DNA from: an uncultured Dorea sp.
GTDB taxonomy: Bacteria > Bacillota > Clostridia > Lachnospirales > Lachnospiraceae
Direction: 5' to 3'
Assembly: GCA_948602995.1 (NCBI GenBank)
Contig: CAPEBR010000006.1
Span: forward strand, 62,001-126,000
Length of the DNA stretch: 64,000 nt
Shown: positions 8,014-17,131 of the stretch, one piece after another
Position numbering within the stretch: position 1 is the stretch's first letter
Layout of the letters: each line of letters starts with the position of its first letter
Position numbers and translations under genes: made by a program
Notes under the pieces: model-generated
What the model was told of the DNA's origin: nothing
Databases searched by the model: none
Seen by the model: the letters and a program-made list of their open reading frames with translations, nothing else

Positions 8014-9240
8014 TTATCCCCTAAGTGCTAACAGCCATGCCGTGACATGGATTGCCTGCTGGAATTTACCCTCAGCAATCAGGGCTTCGATCTCCTGTGC
8101 AGTATGCTTTTCAGCATTTAGGAATTCCGTTTCATCCAGTGACTGTCCGGACACTCTCCTGCAGTTCTTCGCCGCAAAAAGATACGCATAATTATCTGCT
8201 ATGGTCGCATTGGAGGGTACTGTGAGCAAATGCTTCCATTCACTGGATTCGTATCCCGTTTCCTCTAAAAGCTCCCTCTTTGCTGCTTCCAGCGCATCCT
8301 CCGCAGGCAAATCATCTGCCCCTCCATATTCCCTGCCGTCTTTCCTCTCAATCCCTCCTGCCGGGAACTCCGTCGTAACCTCTTTGATCCCCTGCCGGAA
8401 CTGACGGACACACAGATAATTCCCCTCTTCATCTGAAGCCACGATCACAACATAATCCCTCCGGCTGTAGCTGTAATAGGGTTCAAATACACTGCCATCT
8501 GGAAACCGGTATGCAGATCTTCTGAAATCAATCCATTCATCCTGGACAATATGCTCCGTGCTGACTTCTTCCCAGGCGAGGGGATTTTGTTCTTCTTTCC
8601 CTTTCTGTTCTCCCTTCTTTTCCCCACTGCCTTTCTTTGCTCCGCTATCTTTCTTTGCCTTGCTACCTTTCTTTGCCCTGCTGTTCTTCTTTGTCCCGCT
8701 GTCTCTCATTGCTCCATTGTCTCTCGTTGCTGCGCTGTCTTCCCCGCCGTCTTGCTTTGCTCCGCTCTCTCTCGTTGTCGTGTCAGGTTTCACATCTTCC
8801 ACATATCCAAACCCGTGTCCTTCACACCATCTGACCGCAGCTTCACGATAAGCTTCATCCTGATAGTCATACCAGCTTTGTTCAATCCCATACCGGTTAA
8901 TGGCATCCTTGAATCTCCGGAATGTTCCCCTGCCCCTGATTGCATTTTCCAGAGTGTCCTGAATCTGTCCCCCGGGCAGGCTCCATATAAAGTGTTCCAT
9001 GATACTGTACTCGTTAATGTCAGACTGGGAGGGCAAGCCGAAGAAACGAATATTCCACTCCTCTTCGATCAGCTCGGAAAGCTCCTCATCCTCCTCGCAG
9101 AGCCCGCCTAAAAACTGATCCTCCGGCAGGCTCACAACTTCCATATTTTCGATGTCCAGATACTGGCTCCACATATCGTCTGCCATTTCGATGGCATCAA
9201 TGATTAGTTTTAAAGGTATTCTGATGTTGTTTTTATTCAT
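8014..9240 (-). CDS. UPF0158-Nudix hydrolase fusion protein
   Basis: A 408-residue protein of two parts. The first ~150 residues (IPLKLIIDAIEMADDMWSQY, then EYSIMEHFIWSLP and a FRRFKDAINRYG segment) resemble the UPF0158 family. The last ~170 residues form a Nudix hydrolase domain (YVVIVASDEEGNYLCVRQFR, then a Nudix box split by a short insert: GGIERKDG...AAKRELLEETGYE). Nudix enzymes split nucleoside diphosphates linked to another group; this ADP-ribose-pyrophosphatase-like form has no clear substrate. Between the domains is a Lys/Ser/Gly/Ala linker made of six-residue repeats. The start at 9240 is chosen for its AGGAGG site 11 nt upstream; an earlier ATG lacks one. Confidence 0.82.
   Translation of the reverse strand: MNKNNIRIPLKLIIDAIEMADDMWSQYLDIENMEVVSLPEDQFLGGLCEEDEELSELIEEEWNIRFFGLPSQSDINEYSIMEHFIWSLPGGQIQDTLENAIRGRGTFRRFKDAINRYGIEQSWYDYQDEAYREAAVRWCEGHGFGYVEDVKPDTTTRESGAKQDGGEDSAATRDNGAMRDSGTKKNSRAKKGSKAKKDSGAKKGSGEKKGEQKGKEEQNPLAWEEVSTEHIVQDEWIDFRRSAYRFPDGSVFEPYYSYSRRDYVVIVASDEEGNYLCVRQFRQGIKEVTTEFPAGGIERKDGREYGGADDLPAEDALEAAKRELLEETGYESSEWKHLLTVPSNATIADNYAYLFAAKNCRRVSGQSLDETEFLNAEKHTAQEIEALIAEGKFQQAIHVTAWLLALRG
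8611..8740 (-). repeat. 18-bp tandem repeat coding the Lys/Ser-rich linker
   Basis: Degenerate 18-bp units code for six-residue steps such as KKGSKA, KKDSGA, KKGSGE, RDSGTK and RDNGAM, about seven copies in a row. The array stays in frame and joins the UPF0158-like and Nudix parts. Copy number may vary between strains. Confidence 0.7.
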
Positions 9241-9274
9241 AAAAGTATTTTCCTCCTGTTCATTTCTATCCAAA

Positions 9275-9300
9275 AAGGACTGGTCATATGTCCAGTCCTT
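9275..9300 (-). terminator. Hairpin terminator upstream of the Nudix gene
   Basis: AAGGACTGG and CCAGTCCTT form a 9-bp stem around an 8-base loop; on the minus strand it is followed by TTTTT. It would end transcription coming from the Panacea remnant and the restriction operon before the Nudix gene. Confidence 0.65.
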
Positions 9301-9324
9301 ATGTATGCCTTAGCGTGGATGGGC

Positions 9325-9522
9325 TTAAAGACTCCCATAATATACTGCCATGCTATCTAAAGTAATCTCATTCTGGCTAGATACCCCTTCCGGAAGTCCG
9401 GCACGGGCATCCTTCCATGGAGATTCCGAATGTGTCAGTTCACGTAGATCATACGGCTCTTTGTCTCCATAGCTATTAAGCACAATATCAATAGACTCCG
9501 TTTCATTATCGATACTGTACAC
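9325..9522 (-). pseudogene. C-terminal remnant of a Panacea-domain (SocA-type) antitoxin
   Basis: Only the last ~65 residues of a Panacea/DUF4065 protein survive: VLNSYGDKEPYDLRELTH, then SPWKDAR and a final block around MAVYYGSL, which match the conserved end of that family (YG...L...LTH...PW..AR). Full proteins are about 150 residues or more. A stop codon lies just upstream in frame, and only a GTG could start translation, with no ribosome site. Panacea proteins act as antitoxins for diverse toxins; no toxin partner remains beside it. Confidence 0.7.
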
Positions 9523-9601
9523 AATAGTTCTCTATTTCTCTATAGTCTAAGACATATTCCGGTTCCTGTCAACAATGATACCCTTATAGCCTTGCATCTT
9601 C

Positions 9602-10351
9602 TTATCCAAAAATTTTCTGCACCTTTTCAAAATCCACCAGCCTGCGCATCTTTGCACTTTTCATGAACCGCGCATAGCGTTCTTTATCACCGATATCCCG
9701 GGCATCTTCCAGTAGAAATAAGATGATGTCCGTCTGGTCCTCCTTACATTTTTTAAGGCCATACTCTGCTGCTACAATAGCCTTGGCAGTGTCCTTGCCT
9801 CTGTAGTACTTGATCACTTCCATGTAGGGTTCTGCTTTATCACCAAGGTGGTTTTCAATGTATCTGATATATTTCTCCTGCTGCCCGCATTCCTTATACA
9901 GCTTCGCGCCGTCAGCCTTCATATAATCAGATCCTGTCCCGAATATGATATCGGCACATTCGAGCTTCTCTTCCTGCGTGAACATAAGCGCATGGAACAG
10001 ATCCCTCATGGGATCGTATACTCCGTAAAAATCATAATACTCGCCTTCGATGATTCCTTCTAATACCTGCCTTCTGATCTCCCAGGACTCATCCTTTAAT
10101 CTGCCGTCCTTTATCAGTTCTTCACATATGTTCCATATCTCTTCGATCTCCCACTGGTCGTCAATGTACGGCTCATATTTCAGTGTGTTGATCAGACGAA
10201 TGATCTCGTGCCACTGCTCCTCAAGGAAGGACTCCCTTGGTTTACTCTTCTCGGCGGCAATCATGACGCGCAGATCTTCGTATAATTTTTCTTTCCCTTC
10301 AAGGGTCATGGTGTCAAGAAGATCGTATATATCGGGACGATTAAATGACAT
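9602..10351 (-). CDS. TPR-like helical protein (independent start inside the fused frame)
   Basis: A 249-residue segment beginning MSFNRPDIYDLL, preceded at the proper distance (9 nt) by a perfect AAGGAGG. It is in frame with the DUF262 protein upstream with no stop between them, so it can be read either as the C-terminal part of a 1125-residue fusion or as its own protein from this start. The sequence is almost all helical, with pairs of helices typical of TPR-like repeats (IVAAEYGLKKCKEDQTDII, then FLLEDARDIGDKERYARFMK). No enzyme motif is seen. A scaffold or partner-binding role in the restriction operon is only a guess. Confidence 0.6.
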   Translation of the reverse strand: MSFNRPDIYDLLDTMTLEGKEKLYEDLRVMIAAEKSKPRESFLEEQWHEIIRLINTLKYEPYIDDQWEIEEIWNICEELIKDGRLKDESWEIRRQVLEGIIEGEYYDFYGVYDPMRDLFHALMFTQEEKLECADIIFGTGSDYMKADGAKLYKECGQQEKYIRYIENHLGDKAEPYMEVIKYYRGKDTAKAIVAAEYGLKKCKEDQTDIILFLLEDARDIGDKERYARFMKSAKMRRLVDFEKVQKIFG

Positions 10352-12979
10352 GGATTGGTACCTCCTTATAAAAATAATTCTTGACTGAGCCCATTCGCGT
10401 AAAATACCTACAATTACCGCCATACGTTTTTCTTTATCATCCAGCAAATATTCAAGCATTGCACTGCAGATTTTGTCACTCCATTCTGCATGGAATCTAG
10501 CCATTCTTGGCCAGTCAGATTCGTTGGCAATACCCACGCCATCTAATTTATAACTCATCCACGATGCCTTGCAGTGATCCGCTCTATCCCACGAAAGAGA
10601 AATACCTAACTTTCCCTCGATTTCATTTCTGTGCTGATATAGCATGTCAAATGTCGATTTATTCTTTGTTGTATCACTGTTGCCAAGATAGAAATCGATT
10701 CTTGCATTGTCATAATTGGCCACACAATTAATGCTAAACCCGCTTATACCAAAGGAGCCCGATTCTGTGTTTGATGTGGTTGGATTACAACCGCTAAAAG
10801 TTCCTCTGTGAATATGCTGCTTTTGAATAATCGGAAGTGCATATTCCCAATATCGTCTCCGGCTCTCATATCTGCTGGCATCTGATGATTTTTTCGCATC
10901 AGCATTCTTAAGATAGAACACCAGATCCATTGGATCTGCCTCATACAAAGCAAAGATTCTTCGCAGAATTGACATCTTTAATGCTGTACTTGTATTCTTT
11001 TCCACAAATACATGATCATCAATTTTCAAAGCGCTTCTCAATTCCGATTCATCGTCACTTACATACACAGCCAATTCCGTATTGTTCTTTGGACTGTATG
11101 CAAGTCCCGTCAGAATAGATTTGTCTTTTTGATGAAGAAACTTGACCACATGTTCAAACATATCCGTCCAGCTGGTTACCGGCTGCTCAGCATTGAGATA
11201 GCTATATTTTGCAATGTCACGTCCTGTAAGGTCATAATTTTCATCATCAAGTGTGCATGAATCAAATTCTTTCTCTGCCGGAATGAAATCTGTTGCCGGA
11301 CATGCCCAGATTTCCATGGCAAGCTCCAACATCTCTTTATTTCGCTCTTCCAGCTCCGGCAATCCCCAGGACTGTTTTGCGGCAATCTTCTGATTCATTT
11401 TTAATCCACTGGCTTTGTAGCCGCCTTCTTTTGCATCTCTCTTCTCGGCAAAAGGATTATTGCTTAAGTTGGGATTATATCCTGTTAATGTTAAATTTGC
11501 CAGGCGATGCCGCCATTCAGCATGAATATCCGCAGCGTTTGCACCCAATGCTTCAGTCCAGGCTGGCGTAAGATGCTGAGGCATAATATGCTCAATCGTA
11601 TACACGTTATTATCAAGATGAGTATATACATCCTTTGTTTCTATCGTTCCATAATTTTCAAAACGTTCAAACATATAGGCCTTATACTTGCCACGCATCA
11701 GGTAAACCTGTTTTTCTGCAAGTGCAGCACCAAATTCCTCATCATCAGGGAAGCGTCCGCTTTCTTTTTTTGAAAGAAGTGCATATATAAATTTAGCCAC
11801 ATAGTTATGTGCAGTATTGTCATACCTAAGTATTTCCTTATTCAGATTCAGGAATATTTTATTCAAAGCATTCGTCGGAACTTCACAAATATTCCTGCGG
11901 AACAAGTAGTTCTCGGTAATGAGAAAGATTCTTAATACATCATCAACTGTCAGCTTTCCATCTTGCTGAAGACGCAATACCTCCAACAGGAACGGACGGG
12001 TAACAACAATCTCAAGACGCTTCAATCTATACAGGCAGTCATCTAATTTCTGTTCTTTAAGCCCGCTCTTACAAGTTAAAAGCTTTTCAAAAAATCTGGC
12101 ATACCTGAGAAGCTCGGCTAACAAAGTGTCAACCGGCAAAGAAACCGATTCCGCAAACGTCTTAAATGAACGGTAAACATTATGAATGGTAGGTGTTACC
12201 TGCTGCCTGATACTAAGATAGTCTCTAATAAAACCACTGACATCATTTTCCGTACACTTTTCAATCTTGGCCCAGTATGTATCGTAATACTTGGTCTGCT
12301 TCTGTGCAGGAAGACCCATCAATACATAGTTCCTTATTTTATCGCCTTCAGTAAGAGCCAGGCCTGTTGAATTCAGGCTCTCAAAAATAAGCTGCGCATT
12401 ATCACCCTGGTCGAGTGTAATACTGATTATTTCAAGCTTTCCTACAGCAGCATACAAATCAGCCACCGGTACTTCTTCTTTTAGAATCATGTCATAGAAA
12501 AACCGGTAATTGATTGTAAGGTTTGAACTTCGGTCATAATCTTCTTCATCACTAAACAATTTCGCAAGAGCTTCACGGTCACTCTTTACTGGGCGAAGCT
12601 TAATCTTATCATCATCACTTGCCCAGGGTGAGATGAGGAAACGCTGGCTGATCTGCTCATCAAGTCTTCCCTCGTTCGTAGTAATTTTGCCCTGGGCTAT
12701 TAAATTACGGATAGCCAGGAGCAGCAACGTAATTGTAGTCAGCCGCTGCTGGCCATCAATGATATGGTATTCAATCTTACTTCCATCCGGCACTACGGCA
12801 GAGACAATACTGCCAAAGAAATGACTTTCTCTTCCATCTGTTACTATTTTCTTTAAATCTTCATACAACTGGCGGCAATTATCATATTTCCAGTCATACT
12901 TTCTCTGATAAACAGGAATCACGAAGCGCTTATCTGCGCCTTCCATGAAGCCTGTCATTTTTGCTTCTGAACCTTTCAT
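9602..12979 (-). CDS. DUF262/DUF1524/DUF4268 GmrSD-like nuclease, read through into a TPR-like tail
   Basis: A 1125-residue frame. Residues ~10-250 are DUF262 (ParB-like), with FVIPVYQRKYDW and the diagnostic IDGQQRLTT motif. Near residue 470 is a DUF1524 HNH-type nuclease (YTIEHIMPQHL, then HRLANLTLTGYNPNLSN). Around residues 710-850 is DUF4268 (YWEYALPIIQKQ; FYLGN; GISLSWDRADHCKASW). GmrSD proteins of this plan use nucleotide binding by DUF262 to license cleavage of foreign, often modified, DNA. From residue 877 the frame continues into a helical protein with its own ribosome site. It is the last gene of the restriction operon, 23 nt after res, with AGGAGG before its start. Confidence 0.88.
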   Translation of the reverse strand: MKGSEAKMTGFMEGADKRFVIPVYQRKYDWKYDNCRQLYEDLKKIVTDGRESHFFGSIVSAVVPDGSKIEYHIIDGQQRLTTITLLLLAIRNLIAQGKITTNEGRLDEQISQRFLISPWASDDDKIKLRPVKSDREALAKLFSDEEDYDRSSNLTINYRFFYDMILKEEVPVADLYAAVGKLEIISITLDQGDNAQLIFESLNSTGLALTEGDKIRNYVLMGLPAQKQTKYYDTYWAKIEKCTENDVSGFIRDYLSIRQQVTPTIHNVYRSFKTFAESVSLPVDTLLAELLRYARFFEKLLTCKSGLKEQKLDDCLYRLKRLEIVVTRPFLLEVLRLQQDGKLTVDDVLRIFLITENYLFRRNICEVPTNALNKIFLNLNKEILRYDNTAHNYVAKFIYALLSKKESGRFPDDEEFGAALAEKQVYLMRGKYKAYMFERFENYGTIETKDVYTHLDNNVYTIEHIMPQHLTPAWTEALGANAADIHAEWRHRLANLTLTGYNPNLSNNPFAEKRDAKEGGYKASGLKMNQKIAAKQSWGLPELEERNKEMLELAMEIWACPATDFIPAEKEFDSCTLDDENYDLTGRDIAKYSYLNAEQPVTSWTDMFEHVVKFLHQKDKSILTGLAYSPKNNTELAVYVSDDESELRSALKIDDHVFVEKNTSTALKMSILRRIFALYEADPMDLVFYLKNADAKKSSDASRYESRRRYWEYALPIIQKQHIHRGTFSGCNPTTSNTESGSFGISGFSINCVANYDNARIDFYLGNSDTTKNKSTFDMLYQHRNEIEGKLGISLSWDRADHCKASWMSYKLDGVGIANESDWPRMARFHAEWSDKICSAMLEYLLDDKEKRMAVIVGILREWAQSRIIFIRRYQSMSFNRPDIYDLLDTMTLEGKEKLYEDLRVMIAAEKSKPRESFLEEQWHEIIRLINTLKYEPYIDDQWEIEEIWNICEELIKDGRLKDESWEIRRQVLEGIIEGEYYDFYGVYDPMRDLFHALMFTQEEKLECADIIFGTGSDYMKADGAKLYKECGQQEKYIRYIENHLGDKAEPYMEVIKYYRGKDTAKAIVAAEYGLKKCKEDQTDIILFLLEDARDIGDKERYARFMKSAKMRRLVDFEKVQKIFG
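10361..10367 (-). promoter_or_regulatory. Internal ribosome binding site within the fused frame
   Basis: On the minus strand this is a perfect AAGGAGG followed by 9 nt and ATG (10351). It sits in the middle of the 1125-residue frame exactly where the DUF4268 part ends, which suggests that two genes were joined by loss of a stop codon and that the second can still be translated alone. Confidence 0.75.
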
Positions 12980-13002
12980 TGATACCTCCTATGTCATTCC
13001 AC

Positions 13003-16000
13003 TTACAGGCTTTCCATAATATCCAACAAGTGCTGATAACTGTCCACACTGTCATAAACAACATCCTCTCCCGACAGTTCTTTAAACAGCTTTCTTGCAC
13101 AATCAATTTTCGCCTTTTCGATTGGCTTCAGTTTCAAGGTTTCCATAGTCCCTTTTGTCTCTGCAATAAAGAAAATATGCTTCACTGTCCCCTTATGAAA
13201 AGCTATCGCCCAGTCCGGAGAATAATTGCCGACAGGTGTCGGAATGGAAAATCCTTTCGGCAGCTTTGCGTACACACACACTTCATCAGCCAAATCCATA
13301 TCTACAGCAAACTTCCGCTCTATACTCTTACCATCCCTGGCATATCCATCTGTAAACACATAATCCTGCACATTTTTCTTTGCACGGTATGCTTTCGAAA
13401 AATCTGCATTTTTCTCAGCTGTAAAGATATTCGCATCATAACTGCCCTCTGCTTTGTTATATGTAATCTGCTCCACAATCATGGCAGCTTTCTGCTCATT
13501 AATTAAGCGAATCGCTTTTGTAATAAATTCCTCCGGATTATCTTGAAACATTGCAAAGGTATATGGTTTTATGCCTGAAAGGATTCTTGCTGCTGATCTT
13601 CTTGTGAGTTTTGCTCCTTCAGCAACCTTGCCCACAAGATCATATTTCACAATGCTGTCCTCCGGACGCATCAATGTAAATGTATGGCTCTTTTCAGCCA
13701 CAAATCCCTCTCCCCTTTTCAGCATATCAGAATTCCAATCGCTGCCTTGTTCACCGGTCGTTACAGTGTATTGCAGCTTTGCAACAAACATCTTATCATC
13801 TATATGATCAATTGCTTTTCTAATCAACTCCTCACTGTCAAAATCTACCGTATATGCATATTTATGATTGATATAATTCCAAAGAGTCTGAAACTCTTTC
13901 TTGTAAAAATTATCATTTAGGGCATTCTCCTGAATCTTCGTTTCATGACCATTGCTGATCATATCATCCAATACGTGTTCGTCAAAAATACTCTGAACAA
14001 GCGCATGGACACCCTGGCCAATATCCTTGCAGCTTTCCGGCAGCATTATAAGTACGCCATTTGTCAAATCGGCACGGTACCTGTCCGTTACGTGATCGTC
14101 ATTATCAATATAATCATTCCTCACAAGATAACGATAAATATCCCTGCCCTGCTTATCAGAAATAATGACTTCATTGCCTCCAACCGTAAGCCTTTTCCCA
14201 ATGAAGTATTCCGCCCTGGCCTTTGTCGGACGCTCATACAAATCATCACGAATACCTTGCTGCAGATCAGCGACAAAATCTTTGTACCCCTCCGATGCAA
14301 TAACAGTAAGCTGATTCATCTTCTGAACCTGATTTCCAAGAGTATCTGCATCCAGACGCTCGCCATTCTGATTTACGCAAAGTCTTAACCCCCTGCCAAC
14401 CTCCTGCCTCTTCTGTATCGGAGAACTTCCGCCATGCTTCAAAGTACAGATCTGAAAAACATTCGGATTATCCCACCCCTCTCTGAGCGCAGAGTGAGAA
14501 AAGATAAACCGGACAGGATTGCTAAATGACAACAGTTTCTCCTTGTCTTTGAGAATCAGATCATAGGCTGATATGTCGTCACTTTCATCTCTGCCGCGCT
14601 TTGTAGTGCTGTCAACCTTGCGTCCTTTCTTGTCAATACTGAAATATCCGTCATGAGTCTGATTTATTTCAATATTACGCAGATACTGCTCATATGGCGT
14701 ATGAAACAAGGTCAGATACTCATTCAGTATATCCGTATATTCCTGCTCAAAGATTGTTCCATACTCTGAATTAATCTCATTGCCATCCTCATCATACTTA
14801 CGATACTTCGCAACCTCGTCAATAAAAAAGAGAGAAAGCACTTTGATGCCCTTTGGAAACAGCTCTTTTTCTTTCTCAAAATGAGAGCGGATTGTCTCCC
14901 TGATCTGCACCCTCCTTAAATCTGCTTCCGAAACATCGCCGACCACTTCGCCTGCACGAATAACCTCACCATTCGTAAATGATACAGTTCCTCGTATTGG
15001 ATCAATTTCATTGACGCGAAATCCCCTGTACTGCTCCATATTTTTGGAAAGTGCAAAAAGGTCATCGTCCACGCCCACCACTCTTGTTTCCCGGTTAATG
15101 GACTTGTTGTAACCAATCTCGAATTCAATACGGGCCATTGGCGGTTTTTTAGGTGATATAACAATTCCTTCCAAAAAAAGATATCTATCCGTGCCACGCA
15201 GATTCTTTATATCAAAACCTTTTACTTCTATCTTTTTCACTAAGCGCTTGTTATACGCATCCAATGCATCCAATACATAAACAAGCGTATGGTGCTGCTT
15301 ATGTGTGGCAGAATAATTCAGACAGAACAATGGATTAAATTCCTTTAAACTCTCCTGTGTCGCCGTTCCTCCCATTTTCTGCGGCTCATCCAAAATCATA
15401 ATCGGACGGTTGGCTTTGATCACATCAAGCGGCCTTCGGCTGCCAAAATCATCTAATTCCGTCCGGATGCGTCTTGCATCTTTTCCACGGGCATAAAATG
15501 CCTGAATATTAATAATCATGACATTAATATCAGCGCTCTGGCTAAAGTTGTCTATCTGAGCTAAATTCTTCGAGTCATATATAAAGAAACGTGCTTTCTT
15601 CCCATAATACTCCATGAAATGCTCCTGCATTGTCTCAAAACTTTTGTAAACACCCTCGCGAATCGCGACACTCGGAACAACCACGATAAACTTACTCCAG
15701 CCATACTGCTTGTTCAGTTCAAACATTGTCTTAATATAGACATAAGTTTTGCCTGTCCCCGTCTCCATTTCAACATCAAGCGAGCAGATTCCAAGACCAT
15801 TTGAAGAAATCGTATCCACAAGTCTGATATTATTCCTTGCCTGAATTCTGTGGATATTTTCAAGCAATTGACCAAGATCAAGCTGTACCTTCGCATTGGC
15901 AAACCCCATGTATAACTCTTCATCCGTCAACTTCCAATTGGTAACATCTCGTTCTATCTGAGCATCCCTTCGGTAAGTAAAACGATCATTAAAGGGCTGT

Positions 16001-16080
16001 CCTAAAAAAACATTTATCACACTTTCCACAGCCTCTGTCTGATAAGGCTGTATGGTGAATTTGAATTTCATATCACTCAC
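13003..16080 (-). CDS. Type III restriction subunit Res (helicase-nuclease)
   Basis: A 1025-residue Res protein. It would work with Mod to translocate on or switch along DNA and cut it when sites are unmethylated. Helicase motif I is METGTGKTYVYIKTM near residue 115, motif II is MILDEPQKMGG, motif III the SATHKQH segment, and the C-terminal helicase lobe carries FSHSALREGWDNPNVFQ and QKRQEVGRGLRL. A PD-(D/E)xK nuclease core closes the protein (YSPDWAIAF, then FFIAETKGT). All catalytic motifs look intact. Its start overlaps the DUF1016 gene by 8 nt. Confidence 0.95.
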   Translation of the reverse strand: MSDMKFKFTIQPYQTEAVESVINVFLGQPFNDRFTYRRDAQIERDVTNWKLTDEELYMGFANAKVQLDLGQLLENIHRIQARNNIRLVDTISSNGLGICSLDVEMETGTGKTYVYIKTMFELNKQYGWSKFIVVVPSVAIREGVYKSFETMQEHFMEYYGKKARFFIYDSKNLAQIDNFSQSADINVMIINIQAFYARGKDARRIRTELDDFGSRRPLDVIKANRPIMILDEPQKMGGTATQESLKEFNPLFCLNYSATHKQHHTLVYVLDALDAYNKRLVKKIEVKGFDIKNLRGTDRYLFLEGIVISPKKPPMARIEFEIGYNKSINRETRVVGVDDDLFALSKNMEQYRGFRVNEIDPIRGTVSFTNGEVIRAGEVVGDVSEADLRRVQIRETIRSHFEKEKELFPKGIKVLSLFFIDEVAKYRKYDEDGNEINSEYGTIFEQEYTDILNEYLTLFHTPYEQYLRNIEINQTHDGYFSIDKKGRKVDSTTKRGRDESDDISAYDLILKDKEKLLSFSNPVRFIFSHSALREGWDNPNVFQICTLKHGGSSPIQKRQEVGRGLRLCVNQNGERLDADTLGNQVQKMNQLTVIASEGYKDFVADLQQGIRDDLYERPTKARAEYFIGKRLTVGGNEVIISDKQGRDIYRYLVRNDYIDNDDHVTDRYRADLTNGVLIMLPESCKDIGQGVHALVQSIFDEHVLDDMISNGHETKIQENALNDNFYKKEFQTLWNYINHKYAYTVDFDSEELIRKAIDHIDDKMFVAKLQYTVTTGEQGSDWNSDMLKRGEGFVAEKSHTFTLMRPEDSIVKYDLVGKVAEGAKLTRRSAARILSGIKPYTFAMFQDNPEEFITKAIRLINEQKAAMIVEQITYNKAEGSYDANIFTAEKNADFSKAYRAKKNVQDYVFTDGYARDGKSIERKFAVDMDLADEVCVYAKLPKGFSIPTPVGNYSPDWAIAFHKGTVKHIFFIAETKGTMETLKLKPIEKAKIDCARKLFKELSGEDVVYDSVDSYQHLLDIMESL

Positions 16081-17131
16081 TGCCGTTTTCCTCCTGCGCC
16101 CATTCTTTCAACTTTTCCTGCAACAGCTTCTTGTCCGGCAGATATAATTCATATTTTGATGCATAAATATTAGAGTCCTTCGGCAGCGTCAGCTCAACAA
16201 GCGCATCACTTTTCTCCTGACAGAGCAGAATACCTACTGTAGGATTCTCTTCTGCTGTCTTTTCATATCGATCATAATAGTTAACATACATCTGCATCTG
16301 TCCCAGATCCTGATGCGTCAAATCACCCAGTTTCAAGTCAAAAAGCACAAAACACTGTAACAAGCGATTATAAAACACTAAATCCACACGAAAATGCCGC
16401 TCCTCAAAAGTAAACCGAACTTGTCTGCCAATAAAAGCGAATCCTTTTCCTAATTCTAGTAAAAACTCCTGCAAGTGATCCAAAAGTCTGCTCTCCAATT
16501 CCGTTTCTGAATATTCTGGCTGTTCCTGCAGACCAATAAATTCGAGAATATACGGATCTTTTATCATATCCTTTGGGTTCTCAATAATCTGACCTTTTTC
16601 AGACAATTCCATTACCTTATCCTTATTACGGCTAAGAGCAAGGCGCTCATACAATGCACTGTTGAACTGTCTTTTTAGTTCCCCAACTCCCCAATGATTC
16701 TGTGATGCTTCTATCTCATAAAAATGTCTCTCGTCCACATTGCCAATGCGCATCAGCACTAAGTAATGCGACCAGCTCAGGGGAAATTTTCTCCCTGTTG
16801 ACACTGCCGGAAGATCCCGCAATTGGTCAGAAAGCGTCTGACCAATTTGATCTTCTGCATAGACTTTATAAAATTTACGCATTTGCTTCAAATTTGTAAT
16901 AGAATACCCGCGTCCCATATGTTTTGTCAAATATTTTGAAAGTTCTGGTATCAAATATTTTCCATAAACAGCCCTCTGCAAACCATTCTGTTCTTCTTCC
17001 ACAATCAAGCGCCCAGTTTCAAAATATGCGTAAACCATTGACATATCAATCGCTGCTTTTACATTTTTCCGCGCTCTTTTCAGCACATCTGCAACGCTCC
17101 GAAGAAAGTCCTCATTCATTTTTTCATCCAT
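16073..17131 (-). CDS. DUF1016 (YhcG-type) PD-(D/E)xK nuclease
   Basis: A 352-residue protein of the YhcG/DUF1016 family. The N-terminal helical DUF1016_N part has AYFETGRLIVEEEQ and YGKYLIPELSKYLTKHMGRG; the C-terminal nuclease-fold part has FRVDLVFYNRLLQCFVLFDL followed by KLG, in which the D...DxK core replaces the more usual D...ExK. It is a frequent companion of restriction systems, with a nuclease role suggested by fold. It sits between mod and res and overlaps both (1 nt and 8 nt), so it is an integral part of the operon rather than a passenger. Confidence 0.9.
   Translation of the reverse strand: MDEKMNEDFLRSVADVLKRARKNVKAAIDMSMVYAYFETGRLIVEEEQNGLQRAVYGKYLIPELSKYLTKHMGRGYSITNLKQMRKFYKVYAEDQIGQTLSDQLRDLPAVSTGRKFPLSWSHYLVLMRIGNVDERHFYEIEASQNHWGVGELKRQFNSALYERLALSRNKDKVMELSEKGQIIENPKDMIKDPYILEFIGLQEQPEYSETELESRLLDHLQEFLLELGKGFAFIGRQVRFTFEERHFRVDLVFYNRLLQCFVLFDLKLGDLTHQDLGQMQMYVNYYDRYEKTAEENPTVGILLCQEKSDALVELTLPKDSNIYASKYELYLPDKKLLQEKLKEWAQEENGSE

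Noticed and set aside
8551..9111. Long plus-strand frame rich in Leu, Phe, Cys and Ser opposite the Nudix gene
   Set aside because: It mirrors the repetitive linker and Nudix codons; it has no ribosome site and no family-like sequence.
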